Assembly: GCA_027459785.1 (NCBI GenBank)
Contig: DAIDGU010000053.1
Location: 1 to 64,000 of the forward strand
Length of the DNA: 64,000 bases
Direction of reading: 5' to 3'
From: Ktedonobacteria bacterium
GTDB taxonomy: Bacteria; Chloroflexota; Ktedonobacteria; Ktedonobacterales; JACDGC01
Position 1 is the first letter of the stretch; every line of letters begins with the position of its first letter. Positions 46,201 to 53,348 of this stretch are shown piece after piece. A program made the translations under genes and the position numbers. The notes below the pieces were generated by a model. It made no database searches. It was given only the letters and a program-made list of their open reading frames with translations, and had not been told where the DNA came from.

Positions 46201-46388
46201 CAAATCACCTGTAACTCGTCGCCAAAGGCATCATCTTCGATGGAACTGAGCGTCACCAGGTGTTGTGGAACTTCCTGGGGATGCAGCTTATCTTCGGGTA
46301 GCGTGTTCTGCTGGACCTCGACCACCACAAAACGGCGCTGGCGCACCGCGACAATGCTTCCCTGTTCCGGTGGGGCGATCTGCGGCAT
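43200..46388 (-). CDS. drmD: DISARM SNF2-like helicase DrmD
   Basis: 1,062 residues from the ATG at 46386-46388 (GAGGAA, 4-5 bases upstream; the open frame is 23 codons longer without a site). SNF2/RapA-type ATPase: Walker A ADDVGLGKTIEAG (about 141-153), DEAHN (258), LSATPHNG, and in the second lobe ATDAASEGIDLQNHCARLVH followed by EQRNGRIDRHGQ. DrmD together with DrmMI defines class 1 DISARM. It is the first gene of the minus-strand operon drmD-drmMI-(module)-drmA-drmB. Confidence 0.9.
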   Translation of the reverse strand: MPQIAPPEQGSIVAVRQRRFVVVEVQQNTLPEDKLHPQEVPQHLVTLSSIEDDAFGDELQVIWEVEPGARPAEQMRDLTPDGFDDPRRLDAFLDAVRWGAASSADTRAVQAPFRSGVVVEDYQLDPVVRAIRMPRVNLLIADDVGLGKTIEAGLVCQELLLRHRVRTLLVVCPASLQIQWRDQLRDKFGLECRIVDAEYLRWLRRTRGLHVNPWTSFPRLITSFDYLKRERPMRLMSAVLPGEGEPSFPRRFDLLILDEAHNVAPAGQGNYAVDSQRTQALRRIAPHFEHKLFLSATPHNGYVNSFTALLEVLDGQRFARGVPPRREQLGAVMVRRLKTELPPNWDGTPRFPRRQLEALPVAYTPSERTAFALLRAYGDSRLKTEAPASEGERIATEFVLKLLKKRLFSSPAAFAATLARHRVSLDEARPRTRGASPAPHLLQRQLDRAEEDFGDEAAFDEATGDALAASARLFRAPTAAETRMLDELGVWAEAAERHPDSKAQALLAWLTRELRPSGDWGDARAIIFTEYRDTQKWLLDLLAAAGLTAGGRVLLLYGGMSTEERERIKAAFQAHPTLDPVRILLATDAASEGIDLQNHCARLVHYEIPWNPNRMEQRNGRIDRHGQRASVVQVCHFVGAHYRRAAAMALTTADGDALDDDLEFLMRVAEKVEQIREDLGSVGPVIARQVEEAMLGRGQRRLMTEPVEDRARKSREMLAFERNLRERIERLMAQLRETRTAQHLEPENVAAVVQIALDLAGQPPLRPATLRDATGTHPAIPVWYLPQFGGSWAQCSVGLAHPHTHQLRPIVFDESLARGRDDVVLAHLNHPLVQMALRLLRAEVWAAGDAPRLHRATARLVPEGIIATPALVIHARLLVLGGDQQRLHEEVIAAGGRLREGRFARLSVGEVERALAAALPDPAPASFGAWLAEHWPRLRPPLLDALTVRQDERVTSIGRLLDERAAQEVSDMTTILTELQTSIMAQVRQPQGPQQLQLFSHDEREQYERDADYLRQRAEAIPAEIARETVAIRHRYAHVQARCFPLAVTLLVPRGLAQTEVR

Positions 46389-46556
46389 GGCGTTCCTCGT
46401 TGGCGTGATATCATCTGGCACCCCATCATAGCATAGATGCAGCGTAGAGGGAAGCACCTGTCAGGCTAATCCAGGACTTTTGCAGAGGGACAAAGGCCAA
46501 GGTGACCATTTGGTGCAGGCACTTGGACGAGATGCGTCAATCACCACTTATATACA

Positions 46557-46949
46557 TCAGTGGTTGCCAAGCGTGACTGCCTGCTCGATTGTGATGAGTT
46601 CAAAAGGCCGGACATAAGTTTGGACTGGCTTAGTGCAGCCCAGGCGTTCTGCTTGAAGATACGCTGCGCTGGCTTCCAAACCTTGCTCACGTTCTTCCTC
46701 CATCTGTCCAATACGGAACCAGGCGGGTCCAGTGCGGGGAGAATCTGGATCAACGTGTACGGCTCGGTGATAGGCATGAAGGCGTACTTCAAGTGGAAGA
46801 TCTAGGTGATCGATGATAGCGAGATATTTCCAGTGGAGAGCAGCATTGTGCGAGGTCTCAAGATAGGAGGCTAACAGTTTTGCTGCGCGTGACCACCAAC
46901 CGACGAGAAGCCAAAGGCGAATGAAAAAGAGCAAAAACAAATGGCGCAT
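46557..46949 (-). CDS. Small protein with N-terminal membrane helix and TPR-like region
   Basis: 130 residues from the ATG at 46947-46949 (GGGAG upstream). A hydrophobic N terminus (MRHLFLLFFIRLWLLVGWWS) suggests a membrane anchor. The remainder is helical with a TPR-like stretch (AYHRAVHVDPDSPRTGPAWF, then RIGQMEEEREQGLEASAAYL). No specific family. It faces the DISARM operon's 5' end on the same strand, about 170 bases upstream of drmD, and could be transcribed with it, but there is no sign of a functional link. Confidence 0.5.
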   Translation of the reverse strand: MRHLFLLFFIRLWLLVGWWSRAAKLLASYLETSHNAALHWKYLAIIDHLDLPLEVRLHAYHRAVHVDPDSPRTGPAWFRIGQMEEEREQGLEASAAYLQAERLGCTKPVQTYVRPFELITIEQAVTLGNH

Positions 46950-47572
46950 GAGAAGAATGCTCCCGCCGGGTAGAATTTTTCGAAGCTTATAGCACAACCA
47001 ATGCCTGTTCTGCGCATGCCCGCTCTAATAACAGAGGTTTATTGTGTCTACATCGACCAATATATTCATCAAAACCTAATCCCCTAGCGAATCGAAAGTT
47101 CTCCCTCACCACACCCCGTCCTCGTCCTCTGTCACCCTCATCGCACAGATTTGGGGGGAGGCATTCCGTAACTTTGGGGGATTGAGTGCCAGGATTCACC
47201 GGCCTATTCCGGTATCCTGGTACATAGAACCCGTCGCACCAGAAGCGGTGCCTGATCTGGTTCGTGCTCCTGCCAGAAATGGTGCTGGTAGGAAGCCAAG
47301 AGTGCGTTGACGCCGCGCACTGCGAAAGGAGGCTTGGATGCTCTACCAGATCAATCGCGTGTCGTAAGTTTGTTCGCGCCACGCGGAGGTTGGTCACGCC
47401 CTCCGCGTGGTGTGTCGCCAGTATCGATCCGGTGCCTACGGTTTCACTGTAGCTCTCTGATTCCGACTTGTGCTGGTTATGGAGGGTGGAGGCAAGATGT
47501 TCTCTTTGAAGGTGGTCATCATTCGCACCACCGCCATTTAGCGGTGAAAGCAAAGCAAAGGAGATGAAACTG
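46950..47572. other. Intergenic region with two very short ORFs having strong ribosome binding sites
   Basis: About 620 bases. A minus-strand open frame (46987-47580) spans it but has no ribosome binding site and no protein-like character, so I do not call it. On the plus strand two tiny frames have strong sites: 47338-47367 (AAAGGAGG; MLYQINRVS) and 47497-47541 (GGAGG; MFSLKVVIIRTTAI). The second overlaps a hairpin CACCGC/GCGGTG at 47529-47546, 26 bases before the next gene's start, which would fit a leader-peptide attenuator. Confidence 0.4.
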
Positions 47573-48289
47573 ATGGTCATTCGCGCGTCGCGCCTGTTCG
47601 TCGGCCTGCGCGTGGGAGCAATCGCGGTCGTACTTCCGCTGTTGCTGCTTACGGCAACACCTGTTGCCGCTCACACGCCCCAGCCCATCACCACCGTGTC
47701 ACATTCACATCAGCGTGTGGGAATCACCTGGCACACTGCGGCGCGTGGGATGATCCTCGTGGCCCTGCATGTCCAGCCGGCAGCTGTGTTTGCCGCCCCC
47801 AACCCCTTCGGGTTCTGTCGCAACGACCGGGCGTATATCATCGGATTCAGCCTTCCTGGCGGCTTCGACGAAGGAGTTCCTTTCAATTGGGGGGATGTGC
47901 GTGGCCAAATCCTGTATCTTTGGTGTCCTTCCTGGGTGACGTACTACCCTGGCGGTGTCAATTTTGCCATGCTCATCGTCACCAACACCTCGTCAAATTG
48001 CGAAGTCTTCTCCTTTGGCGCACCTTCCTCTGGTTGGTACGACCTCATGCACTGGCAATTGCTGAACGCCTATACGGGCATGCAATTGCTCACGGCTAAT
48101 GGTCGTACTCTGGCCACCGCCCCTCCCCGGCCACGCACACAAACGCTCTGCCCTGGCCAGTCTTTGCAAGCATTTTCTGGGGTGGCCGATGGGCGTGAAC
48201 CGTACTTAGCTCTTGCGGTCTTCGCCGTTGGGATTCCCGCGCAGCATGCCGGGTGGGTGGACTATATGGTTACTCCCTACCCGCGCTAG
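47573..48289 (+). CDS. Secreted protein of unknown function
   Basis: 238 residues from the ATG at 47573 (GGAG 9 bases upstream; an ATG three codons earlier overlaps the site). A signal peptide is visible: a basic start, the hydrophobic core VGAIAVVLPLLLLTATPVAA and cleavage near Ala-His. The mature part is rich in Tyr/Trp and Gly with four or more cysteines (NPFGFCRNDRAYIIGFSLPG; YLWCPSWVTYYPGGVNFAML; SNCEVF; LCPGQS), suggesting a disulfide-bonded extracellular domain. No family recognised. It may form a group with the following hydrolase and protease genes on the same strand. Confidence 0.65.
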   Translation: MVIRASRLFVGLRVGAIAVVLPLLLLTATPVAAHTPQPITTVSHSHQRVGITWHTAARGMILVALHVQPAAVFAAPNPFGFCRNDRAYIIGFSLPGGFDEGVPFNWGDVRGQILYLWCPSWVTYYPGGVNFAMLIVTNTSSNCEVFSFGAPSSGWYDLMHWQLLNAYTGMQLLTANGRTLATAPPRPRTQTLCPGQSLQAFSGVADGREPYLALAVFAVGIPAQHAGWVDYMVTPYPR

Positions 48290-48359
48290 CTGGTGTTTCT
48301 GACAAGTCTCAAGTTCCTCGTCGGCTGTCATGTTGCCCTTTTGAAAGGTTTATTGCACG

Positions 48360-49286
48360 ATGCCTACCTTACCCGCCCCCGTTTCCCCAGATGATCCGGA
48401 ACCTGAAAGCGTCCCTACCGATCCGGCGCTCATCACCATTACCACCGGCATGTGCCAGGGGATCGCCTATACCCGCTTCGCCCCGCGAGGTGGTCACGAT
48501 GCATCGCCTTGCCAACCACTGCTCCTAGTGCATGGTGCCGCACATACCCGCCGCATCTTTGATGTCTTGGCGCTGGATCTCGCCGCGCGTGGACTTACAG
48601 TTATCACCCTTGACCTGCGTGGCCACGGGGAGAGTCCGATGCCCGACAACGTATCTGTTCGTACTGCCCGCGCAGCCGACTATGTGGCGGATGTGCGTAC
48701 AGTCGTCACCGGGTTAGCTGAGCTGCGTGACGGTGCCTTCGTGCTGCTGGGGCATAGCATGGGGGGCATCATCGCCCAACTCTATGCCCGCCGATTCTCG
48801 GTGGCGGGGGTAATCGTACTCGCTTCTGTCGCCCCCCAGCGGACCCTGCATGCCATGCTGGATCTGACCTGTCGCTTTCCGTGTCGCATGCTGCGCGCCT
48901 TCCGCCAGGGCATGGACGAAGCATTCAACTCACCCGCCGGGGTCCGCACGTTTTTGCTCGAACCTTCAGCACCAGAATCCAGGGTGCAGCCGGTGCTGGC
49001 GCAGATCACGGCGGAATCGACAGCGATCCTTCCCGATCTGCTTCACCTGGCCCGCCTTGGCCTGCGTCCCCTGCAAACTGAACACATTCTGTTTTTGGGC
49101 GGTTCCCGTGATGTCTGCTTCCGCCCACCCTACGTGCGCCAAAGCGCCCGTGATTATGGTACCGAAGCCGTCTTCATTCCCCATGCTCCCCACAACTTGA
49201 TGGCAGCCCATGCCGTTGTGCTCGATCAGGCAGCCCGAAAAATCGAACGCTTCGTCCAGGGGTGTGTTCTGCCGGCATCGACCTGA
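48360..49286 (+). CDS. Alpha/beta-hydrolase
   Basis: 308 residues. Oxyanion-region LLLVHGAAHTRR near residue 56-67, VITLDLRGHGES, nucleophile elbow GHSMGG (Ser at about 133), a cap segment rich in Arg/Phe, the acid in LGGSRDVCF and the catalytic His in FIPHAPHNL. This is a complete alpha/beta-hydrolase fold; the substrate (ester, lactone or haloacid) cannot be told. No signal peptide. It lies 70 bases after the secreted protein gene and could be in one operon. Confidence 0.8.
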   Translation: MPTLPAPVSPDDPEPESVPTDPALITITTGMCQGIAYTRFAPRGGHDASPCQPLLLVHGAAHTRRIFDVLALDLAARGLTVITLDLRGHGESPMPDNVSVRTARAADYVADVRTVVTGLAELRDGAFVLLGHSMGGIIAQLYARRFSVAGVIVLASVAPQRTLHAMLDLTCRFPCRMLRAFRQGMDEAFNSPAGVRTFLLEPSAPESRVQPVLAQITAESTAILPDLLHLARLGLRPLQTEHILFLGGSRDVCFRPPYVRQSARDYGTEAVFIPHAPHNLMAAHAVVLDQAARKIERFVQGCVLPAST

Positions 49287-49342
49287 AACGGACGGTGCCG
49301 CTCCTCTTTGCTACGCTTTTTGATTGCCCACAGGAGGTGGCT

Positions 49343-49405
49343 ATGCTGGTCTACCCACCGGTGTTTCCATCGCTACCTAACATGACCGCTCCACCTCTGG
49401 TTTGA
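49343..49405 (+). CDS. Possible 20-residue peptide before the sedolisin gene
   Basis: The sequence AGGAGGTGGCTATG gives a near-perfect ribosome binding site for MLVYPPVFPSLPNMTAPPLV, which ends 17 bases before the sedolisin ATG. It could be a leader peptide controlling the protease gene or a small secreted or structural peptide. No homology is claimed. Confidence 0.35.
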   Translation: MLVYPPVFPSLPNMTAPPLV

Positions 49406-49422
49406 GCGAAGGAGGTCTGCCC

Positions 49423-50757
49423 ATGCGTATCCTTGCTCTGGTGGCTATGGCAGTGACCTGGTGTGCGAGCGTGACGTTTTCTACTTTCACGACGTCCACC
49501 GTTGCAGGAATCATGTGGCCCCACCATACTCTAGCGCAGCCCGTTGGTTTAGCTGATCAGGCACGGCCCTATCGCTGTACTCTACCAGGAGCCATGCCTC
49601 GCTGCTACACGCCTGCCCAACTTCAGATGGCCTACCACGTCACTCCACTGCTCTCCCAGGGCGACACCGGCGCGGGAGTGGCAATCGCGATCATCGACGC
49701 CTACCAGTCGCCGACTCTGGCTCACGACCTCCGCCTGTTCGACCGCCGCTTTCATCTGCCAAATCCCGTGCTCGCCATCCGTGCGCCCCAAGGTGTGCCG
49801 GCGTTTAACCCAGCCAATCCGACCCAGGTGGATTGGGCCGGCGAGATCACGCTGGACGTAGAATGGGCGCATGCCTTGGCTCCGGCGGCGCGCATCGTGT
49901 TGGTCGAGGCACGTTCCGACGCGGATCAGGATTTGCTGGCCGCGACGCGCTGGGCGGTTTTTCAGCACGCCGGCGCGATCCTTTCCCAAAGCTATGGGGA
50001 GGCGGAAGATTGCGCCGCGCCGAGCTATCTGCATGCGCAACACCAGATCTTCATGCTGGCAGTGGCACACAGCATCACGCCGGTGGCGGCAGCGGGTGAT
50101 AGTGGGGCCGGGCTACCGGATTGCCGGGATAATGGCTATCACAAAGCGGTCAGCAGTCCGGCGAGCGATCCCTATGTCTTGGCGGTCGGTGGCACCCATT
50201 TGCAAGCCCCCAATCAGGCCGGGAATCGCACGGAAACGGTATGGAACAACGGTCTGGGGGCCACCGGTGGTGGTTATAGCGAGATCTATGGCCGCCCAAT
50301 CTACCAGAATGATATCTCGACACAAAGTGGACGAGGACTGCCGGATGTGGCCAGTGATGCCGATCCCCAAACGGGTCTATTGGGTATCTGGAGTTCCTCT
50401 GGCATGGGGAAGAATCTCACCTTCACGTTTGGTGGCACCTCCGCCGGCGCGCCGGTTTGGGCCGGCATCCTGGCTCTGGCTGTGCAGCATGCCGGCCACG
50501 GCCTGGGGTGGGTGAACCCCCGCCTCTACGCCCTCTTCGCCTCTGCGCCAGGTCGGCTACATCCGCGCGTTGCACGCCCGATCCAGCCACCCCTGCTCTT
50601 CGATATTACCAGCGGTTCGAACACGGTTCAGGTACCCAATGCCCAGGGACATACCCAGACCATCGTGGGCGATACAGCGCACGTTGGCTGGGATGCAGTC
50701 ACGGGTTGGGGGACACCGGATGCGGTTCGCCTTGTTCCCGTTTTGGCTGGCTGCTGA
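49423..50757 (+). CDS. Sedolisin (S53 family) secreted acid protease
   Basis: 444 residues from the ATG at 49423 (GGAGGT, 7-base spacing). It starts with a signal peptide-like segment (MRILALVAMAVTWCASVTFS). The catalytic set is clear: EITLDVEWAH (Glu and Asp near 141-145), oxyanion Asp in AAGDSGAG (near 226) and nucleophile Ser in GGTSAGAP (near 340). Sedolisins are endopeptidases active at low pH. The propeptide is short compared with many family members; a Cys in LPGAMPRCYTPAQLQMAY and others suggest disulfides. Confidence 0.85.
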   Translation: MRILALVAMAVTWCASVTFSTFTTSTVAGIMWPHHTLAQPVGLADQARPYRCTLPGAMPRCYTPAQLQMAYHVTPLLSQGDTGAGVAIAIIDAYQSPTLAHDLRLFDRRFHLPNPVLAIRAPQGVPAFNPANPTQVDWAGEITLDVEWAHALAPAARIVLVEARSDADQDLLAATRWAVFQHAGAILSQSYGEAEDCAAPSYLHAQHQIFMLAVAHSITPVAAAGDSGAGLPDCRDNGYHKAVSSPASDPYVLAVGGTHLQAPNQAGNRTETVWNNGLGATGGGYSEIYGRPIYQNDISTQSGRGLPDVASDADPQTGLLGIWSSSGMGKNLTFTFGGTSAGAPVWAGILALAVQHAGHGLGWVNPRLYALFASAPGRLHPRVARPIQPPLLFDITSGSNTVQVPNAQGHTQTIVGDTAHVGWDAVTGWGTPDAVRLVPVLAGC

Positions 50758-50810
50758 TGGGTAGCCGGAATGAGCAGCCAAGACGACTTCGCCTGAAAGG
50801 AGGTGGTGTT

Positions 50811-50885
50811 ATGACTTGCGATTGGATGACCTTTGTGCATATCGTGCTGACGGTATTACATGCGCTGGGTAGCGTTCGCTTCTAG
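50811..50885 (+). CDS. Possible 24-residue hydrophobic peptide after the sedolisin gene
   Basis: AAAGGAGGTGGTGTTATG gives a perfect Shine-Dalgarno core at good spacing for MTCDWMTFVHIVLTVLHALG then SVRF, stop at 50883-50885. The middle is hydrophobic, as in small membrane or signalling peptides. It follows the sedolisin stop codon by 53 bases and may be co-transcribed. Function unknown. Confidence 0.4.
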   Translation: MTCDWMTFVHIVLTVLHALGSVRF

Positions 50886-51096
50886 TCGATCGTTTTTGTG
50901 CGCTCCTATCCACGCTAAGGTGAATACTGAGGGGTGGGTAGGGGGCATAACTGAGGTGTCATTAGGATTTTATCCGCTCGTATCACAAGATTTGAAGGGG
51001 AACCGAATTTTTCACATGAATATGGGCCTATTGAATCTCGCGGGCATCGCGGCCTTCCTGTTCGCTTACTCCATGCTTCTGATAAAAGGTTGCTCT

Positions 51097-51561
51097 TCAG
51101 TTTTCCTGCGTTGCATGGTGTAAGTTCGATGAGGTAGGATGCCGGCGCAGCCATTGTTTCAGTTGGTGTGCCTGCTCCCCTATGCCGCCTGTCGTTACAT
51201 AAGCGTTTGCCAGGTGTGCGCCGACAAGTGCGGGTCGATAATCGGCGCCTAGGCAGATGAGGATGTTGTCATACTTGCTCTGCCTAATGCGTGTGTTGAT
51301 TGTGGCAACAATCTGCTCGCGCAAGGCGCTGGCGCGCTCATGTGACATGCGTCGCTCATACCAGGGGATCAGGTGGTGGTCGTCTATGGCCCCAAACTCA
51401 GCGGAAATCACCAGGATGTCGAGTTCTTGATCGAGAGTCGGGTGCTCTCGCAACGCACGACGGATAACCTTCCAAAACGTCCCCTGGTAGCGAGAGCGTG
51501 CAGGAAGCAAACCAGGATCAGGTGATTTGGCTTTTGAGCAACCTACAATCAGGAGGCGCAT
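51097..51561 (-). CDS. DUF6884-like protein
   Basis: 154 residues. The start MRLLIVGCSKAKSP and the later ILVISAEFGAIDDHHLIPWY plus NILICLGADYRPAL match the DUF6884/YaaA-like fold, in which an early cysteine-containing loop and a Ser-Ala-x-[FY]-G segment are conserved. The biochemical function of this family is not settled. It lies 10 bases after the antirepressor-type gene on the same strand, so the two form a small operon. Such genes are common on phages and integrative elements. Confidence 0.6.
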   Translation of the reverse strand: MRLLIVGCSKAKSPDPGLLPARSRYQGTFWKVIRRALREHPTLDQELDILVISAEFGAIDDHHLIPWYERRMSHERASALREQIVATINTRIRQSKYDNILICLGADYRPALVGAHLANAYVTTGGIGEQAHQLKQWLRRHPTSSNLHHATQEN

Positions 51562-51571
51562 GCAGTCTCCT

Positions 51572-52210
51572 TCATGGCAATAGTTCGGCTTTGATGACGG
51601 CCAGGGTCAGCCGTATACGCCCTTTGCCCCCTGCAAGAGGAACGTCGATCTCGTACGTACCTGCACCGCTATCCTCGTCGAGGGTCTCCTCGCTGAACAA
51701 GGCCGATTTAATGACCCCAACATCTTCCTCGATATCACCAACGCGGTCTTCAATGAACAGTGCATGCCGGATCAAGGAGTTTGTGGTTTCCGCCAGCTCC
51801 CGCTCGTTCGCCGGTTGTTGCTGCACCAATTCACCAAAGAGGCAGCGATCAGCGGCAGACATCACATCCATGCGAAATTCTGCGAGGCGTGGCGCGATTT
51901 CCGAACGGACTCGATTCGATTGGATGCTATTCAGCCAACCGCCGACAGCTTGCCGCCGGATACACCAGGTATCGCGATTGCCTTTGCTCGTGGGTACGGG
52001 CAATTGCATCACGTAGGGCGCATATTCCGGATCATCACGCAGTTTTTGAATCTGACGGTACTCAGCAATGCCCAGGCGTTGACATACGGTGGTGATAGGC
52101 AAATAGACTGAATTATCGGCGGTACGAATGACTGTGACCTGGAAGGTCCAGCGCGCCAGCGTAACAGGATAATAGGTCAAACCATTGATTGTGGGTGGCA
52201 ATGTCGTCAC
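51572..52210 (-). CDS. Phage antirepressor N-terminal-domain protein
   Basis: 212 residues. The GTG at 52208-52210 is chosen as start because GCAGGAGGC lies 5-7 bases upstream; an ATG 11 codons earlier has no such site. The N-terminal half matches the P22 Ant-type domain: VYLPITTVCQRLGIAEYRQI then QKLRDDPEYAPYVMQLPVPT, and WCIRRQAVGGWLNSI. The C-terminal half is a probable coiled coil (AETTNSLIRHALFIEDRVGD). Antirepressor proteins relieve repression by binding a repressor; here the target is unknown. This supports a phage-type ancestry of the 51-53 kb segment. Confidence 0.7.
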   Translation of the reverse strand: MTTLPPTINGLTYYPVTLARWTFQVTVIRTADNSVYLPITTVCQRLGIAEYRQIQKLRDDPEYAPYVMQLPVPTSKGNRDTWCIRRQAVGGWLNSIQSNRVRSEIAPRLAEFRMDVMSAADRCLFGELVQQQPANERELAETTNSLIRHALFIEDRVGDIEEDVGVIKSALFSEETLDEDSGAGTYEIDVPLAGGKGRIRLTLAVIKAELLP

Positions 52211-52319
52211 GCGGAGCCTCCTGCGATGAACGATTGGTACCATTGGAAAGCGATGGGTTCTTGTATCTCTATGATACCACCGTTCAGCATGTCTCGTGTT
52301 TTATATGCATGTTTGCCGT

Positions 52320-52343
52320 TTCCCCCAACATATGTTGGGGGAA
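52320..52343. promoter_or_regulatory. Perfect 24-base palindrome between phage-type genes
   Basis: A palindrome with core CCCCCAACATATGTTGGGGG (20 bases) and matching TT/AA ends. It lies in the gap between the start of the antirepressor-type gene (52210) and the end of the HTH gene (52370). It could be an operator for the former or a terminator for the latter; no T-run follows, which favours an operator. Confidence 0.45.
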
Positions 52344-52369
52344 CCAGGGCGACCGATACCAGGGGGTTT

Positions 52370-52672
52370 TTAGCCGGTGGCGCGCTCCCCGATTTCGCCC
52401 GAACCGGTCATCCGTGCGAACAGCAAGATGAGGCCATTGCGGGATGCACGCCAGCCCAACGCGCCACCCAGGTCTTGAAAGTGTTGGGGAGTGCGCGTGG
52501 CGATATCTTGGAACCAGCGGCGCACCGTGTTGTCTTTGACCGGCAGGCCGACAGTGTTCAGTTGTTCAGTCACTTCTGCAACGCTCCAAAATTGACGCGC
52601 GGCCAGCAGCCAGGTATATCCGCCGTGGCTGCGCAGGATCTGTTCGGCTTCTTCGAGAGGGAGATCTGGCAT
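52370..52672 (-). CDS. Small helix-turn-helix-like protein
   Basis: 100 residues from the ATG at 52670-52672 (GAGGTG, 6-base spacing). Residues about 25-60 (FWSVAEVTEQLNTVGLPVKD then NTVRRWFQDI) look like a MerR/excisionase-type winged helix. The C-terminal part (GWRASRNGLILLFARM) resembles the DNA-reading wing. It is probably a small DNA-binding regulator. It lies upstream of the antirepressor-type gene on the same strand, with the 24-base palindrome between them. Confidence 0.55.
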   Translation of the reverse strand: MPDLPLEEAEQILRSHGGYTWLLAARQFWSVAEVTEQLNTVGLPVKDNTVRRWFQDIATRTPQHFQDLGGALGWRASRNGLILLFARMTGSGEIGERATG

Positions 52673-52792
52673 GGGTTCACCTCGCGGCAATGGAGTAGGT
52701 ATGAGCAGGAACGTGGCGTACTGCTACGTCCTCTATAGGCTTCTCATCTAAAAAAGAGTATACCACAAAAAAGGTCAAAGTCCTATGCCCTA

Positions 52793-52821
52793 TTGTATTA
52801 TCGCTAACTATCTGATATAAT
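52793..52821 (+). promoter_or_regulatory. Sigma70-type promoter
   Basis: TTGTAT (52793-52798) and TATAAT (52816-52821) with a 17-base spacer, in an AT-rich stretch, 62 bases before the start of the small gene at 52884. Confidence 0.55.
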
Positions 52822-52883
52822 TGAACACAACATGACACAAGTGATAATTATTCGGCATTCAGCGACGCTACAAGGGGGAATAC

Positions 52884-53192
52884 ATGGAATTAGGGTTTGC
52901 CTGCCAGACGACCGCAAGGTGGGGAGCCGGATATCCGTGTCTCACCGATGTTGATATTGCCGCCTTGGGTGTTCTTTCCCAGGGGTGCTTTACCCCAACA
53001 GGTCAGGGATGGCAAACCTGGTTGTGGCGGATAGCCGTAGGTGCTGTCGAGGAACAAGCGGCTACACATCTCGTTCAGGCCCGTATTTTGGCGATTCAAG
53101 ATGATGGCTATCGTTTGACGGCAGAGGCGATCCAGCGTATTGAGGGGATGCTCAGCAGATGCTCTTCCTGGCATGGCCTCGATTCTTCCTGA
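52884..53192 (+). CDS. Small hypothetical protein
   Basis: 102 residues with a GGGGG ribosome binding site and a clear promoter upstream. The sequence has an N-terminal Trp/Cys-containing segment (CQTTARWGAGYPCLTDVDIA) and a C-terminal part resembling a winged helix end (ILAIQDDGYRLTAEAIQRIE). No family recognised. It reads towards the membrane/HTH protein and partition genes and may belong to that region. Confidence 0.5.
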   Translation: MELGFACQTTARWGAGYPCLTDVDIAALGVLSQGCFTPTGQGWQTWLWRIAVGAVEEQAATHLVQARILAIQDDGYRLTAEAIQRIEGMLSRCSSWHGLDSS

Positions 53193-53348
53193 AGCAGACA
53201 TTGCTCAGGAATTTGCAAACGCAGGGATTGTTTGAGATACGCCTTCCTTGCAGGAACCTCGGCAACAACAGCTCGGAAAAACAACGGTTTCCCACGAACA
53301 CCGGAGTGACACCCACTTCGGCATTTTCACTGCTCAAGAGGTTACGGA

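Noticed and set aside
46987-47580. Minus-strand open frame of 197 codons
   Set aside because: No ribosome binding site, odd composition, overlaps the start of the secreted-protein gene; treated as intergenic.
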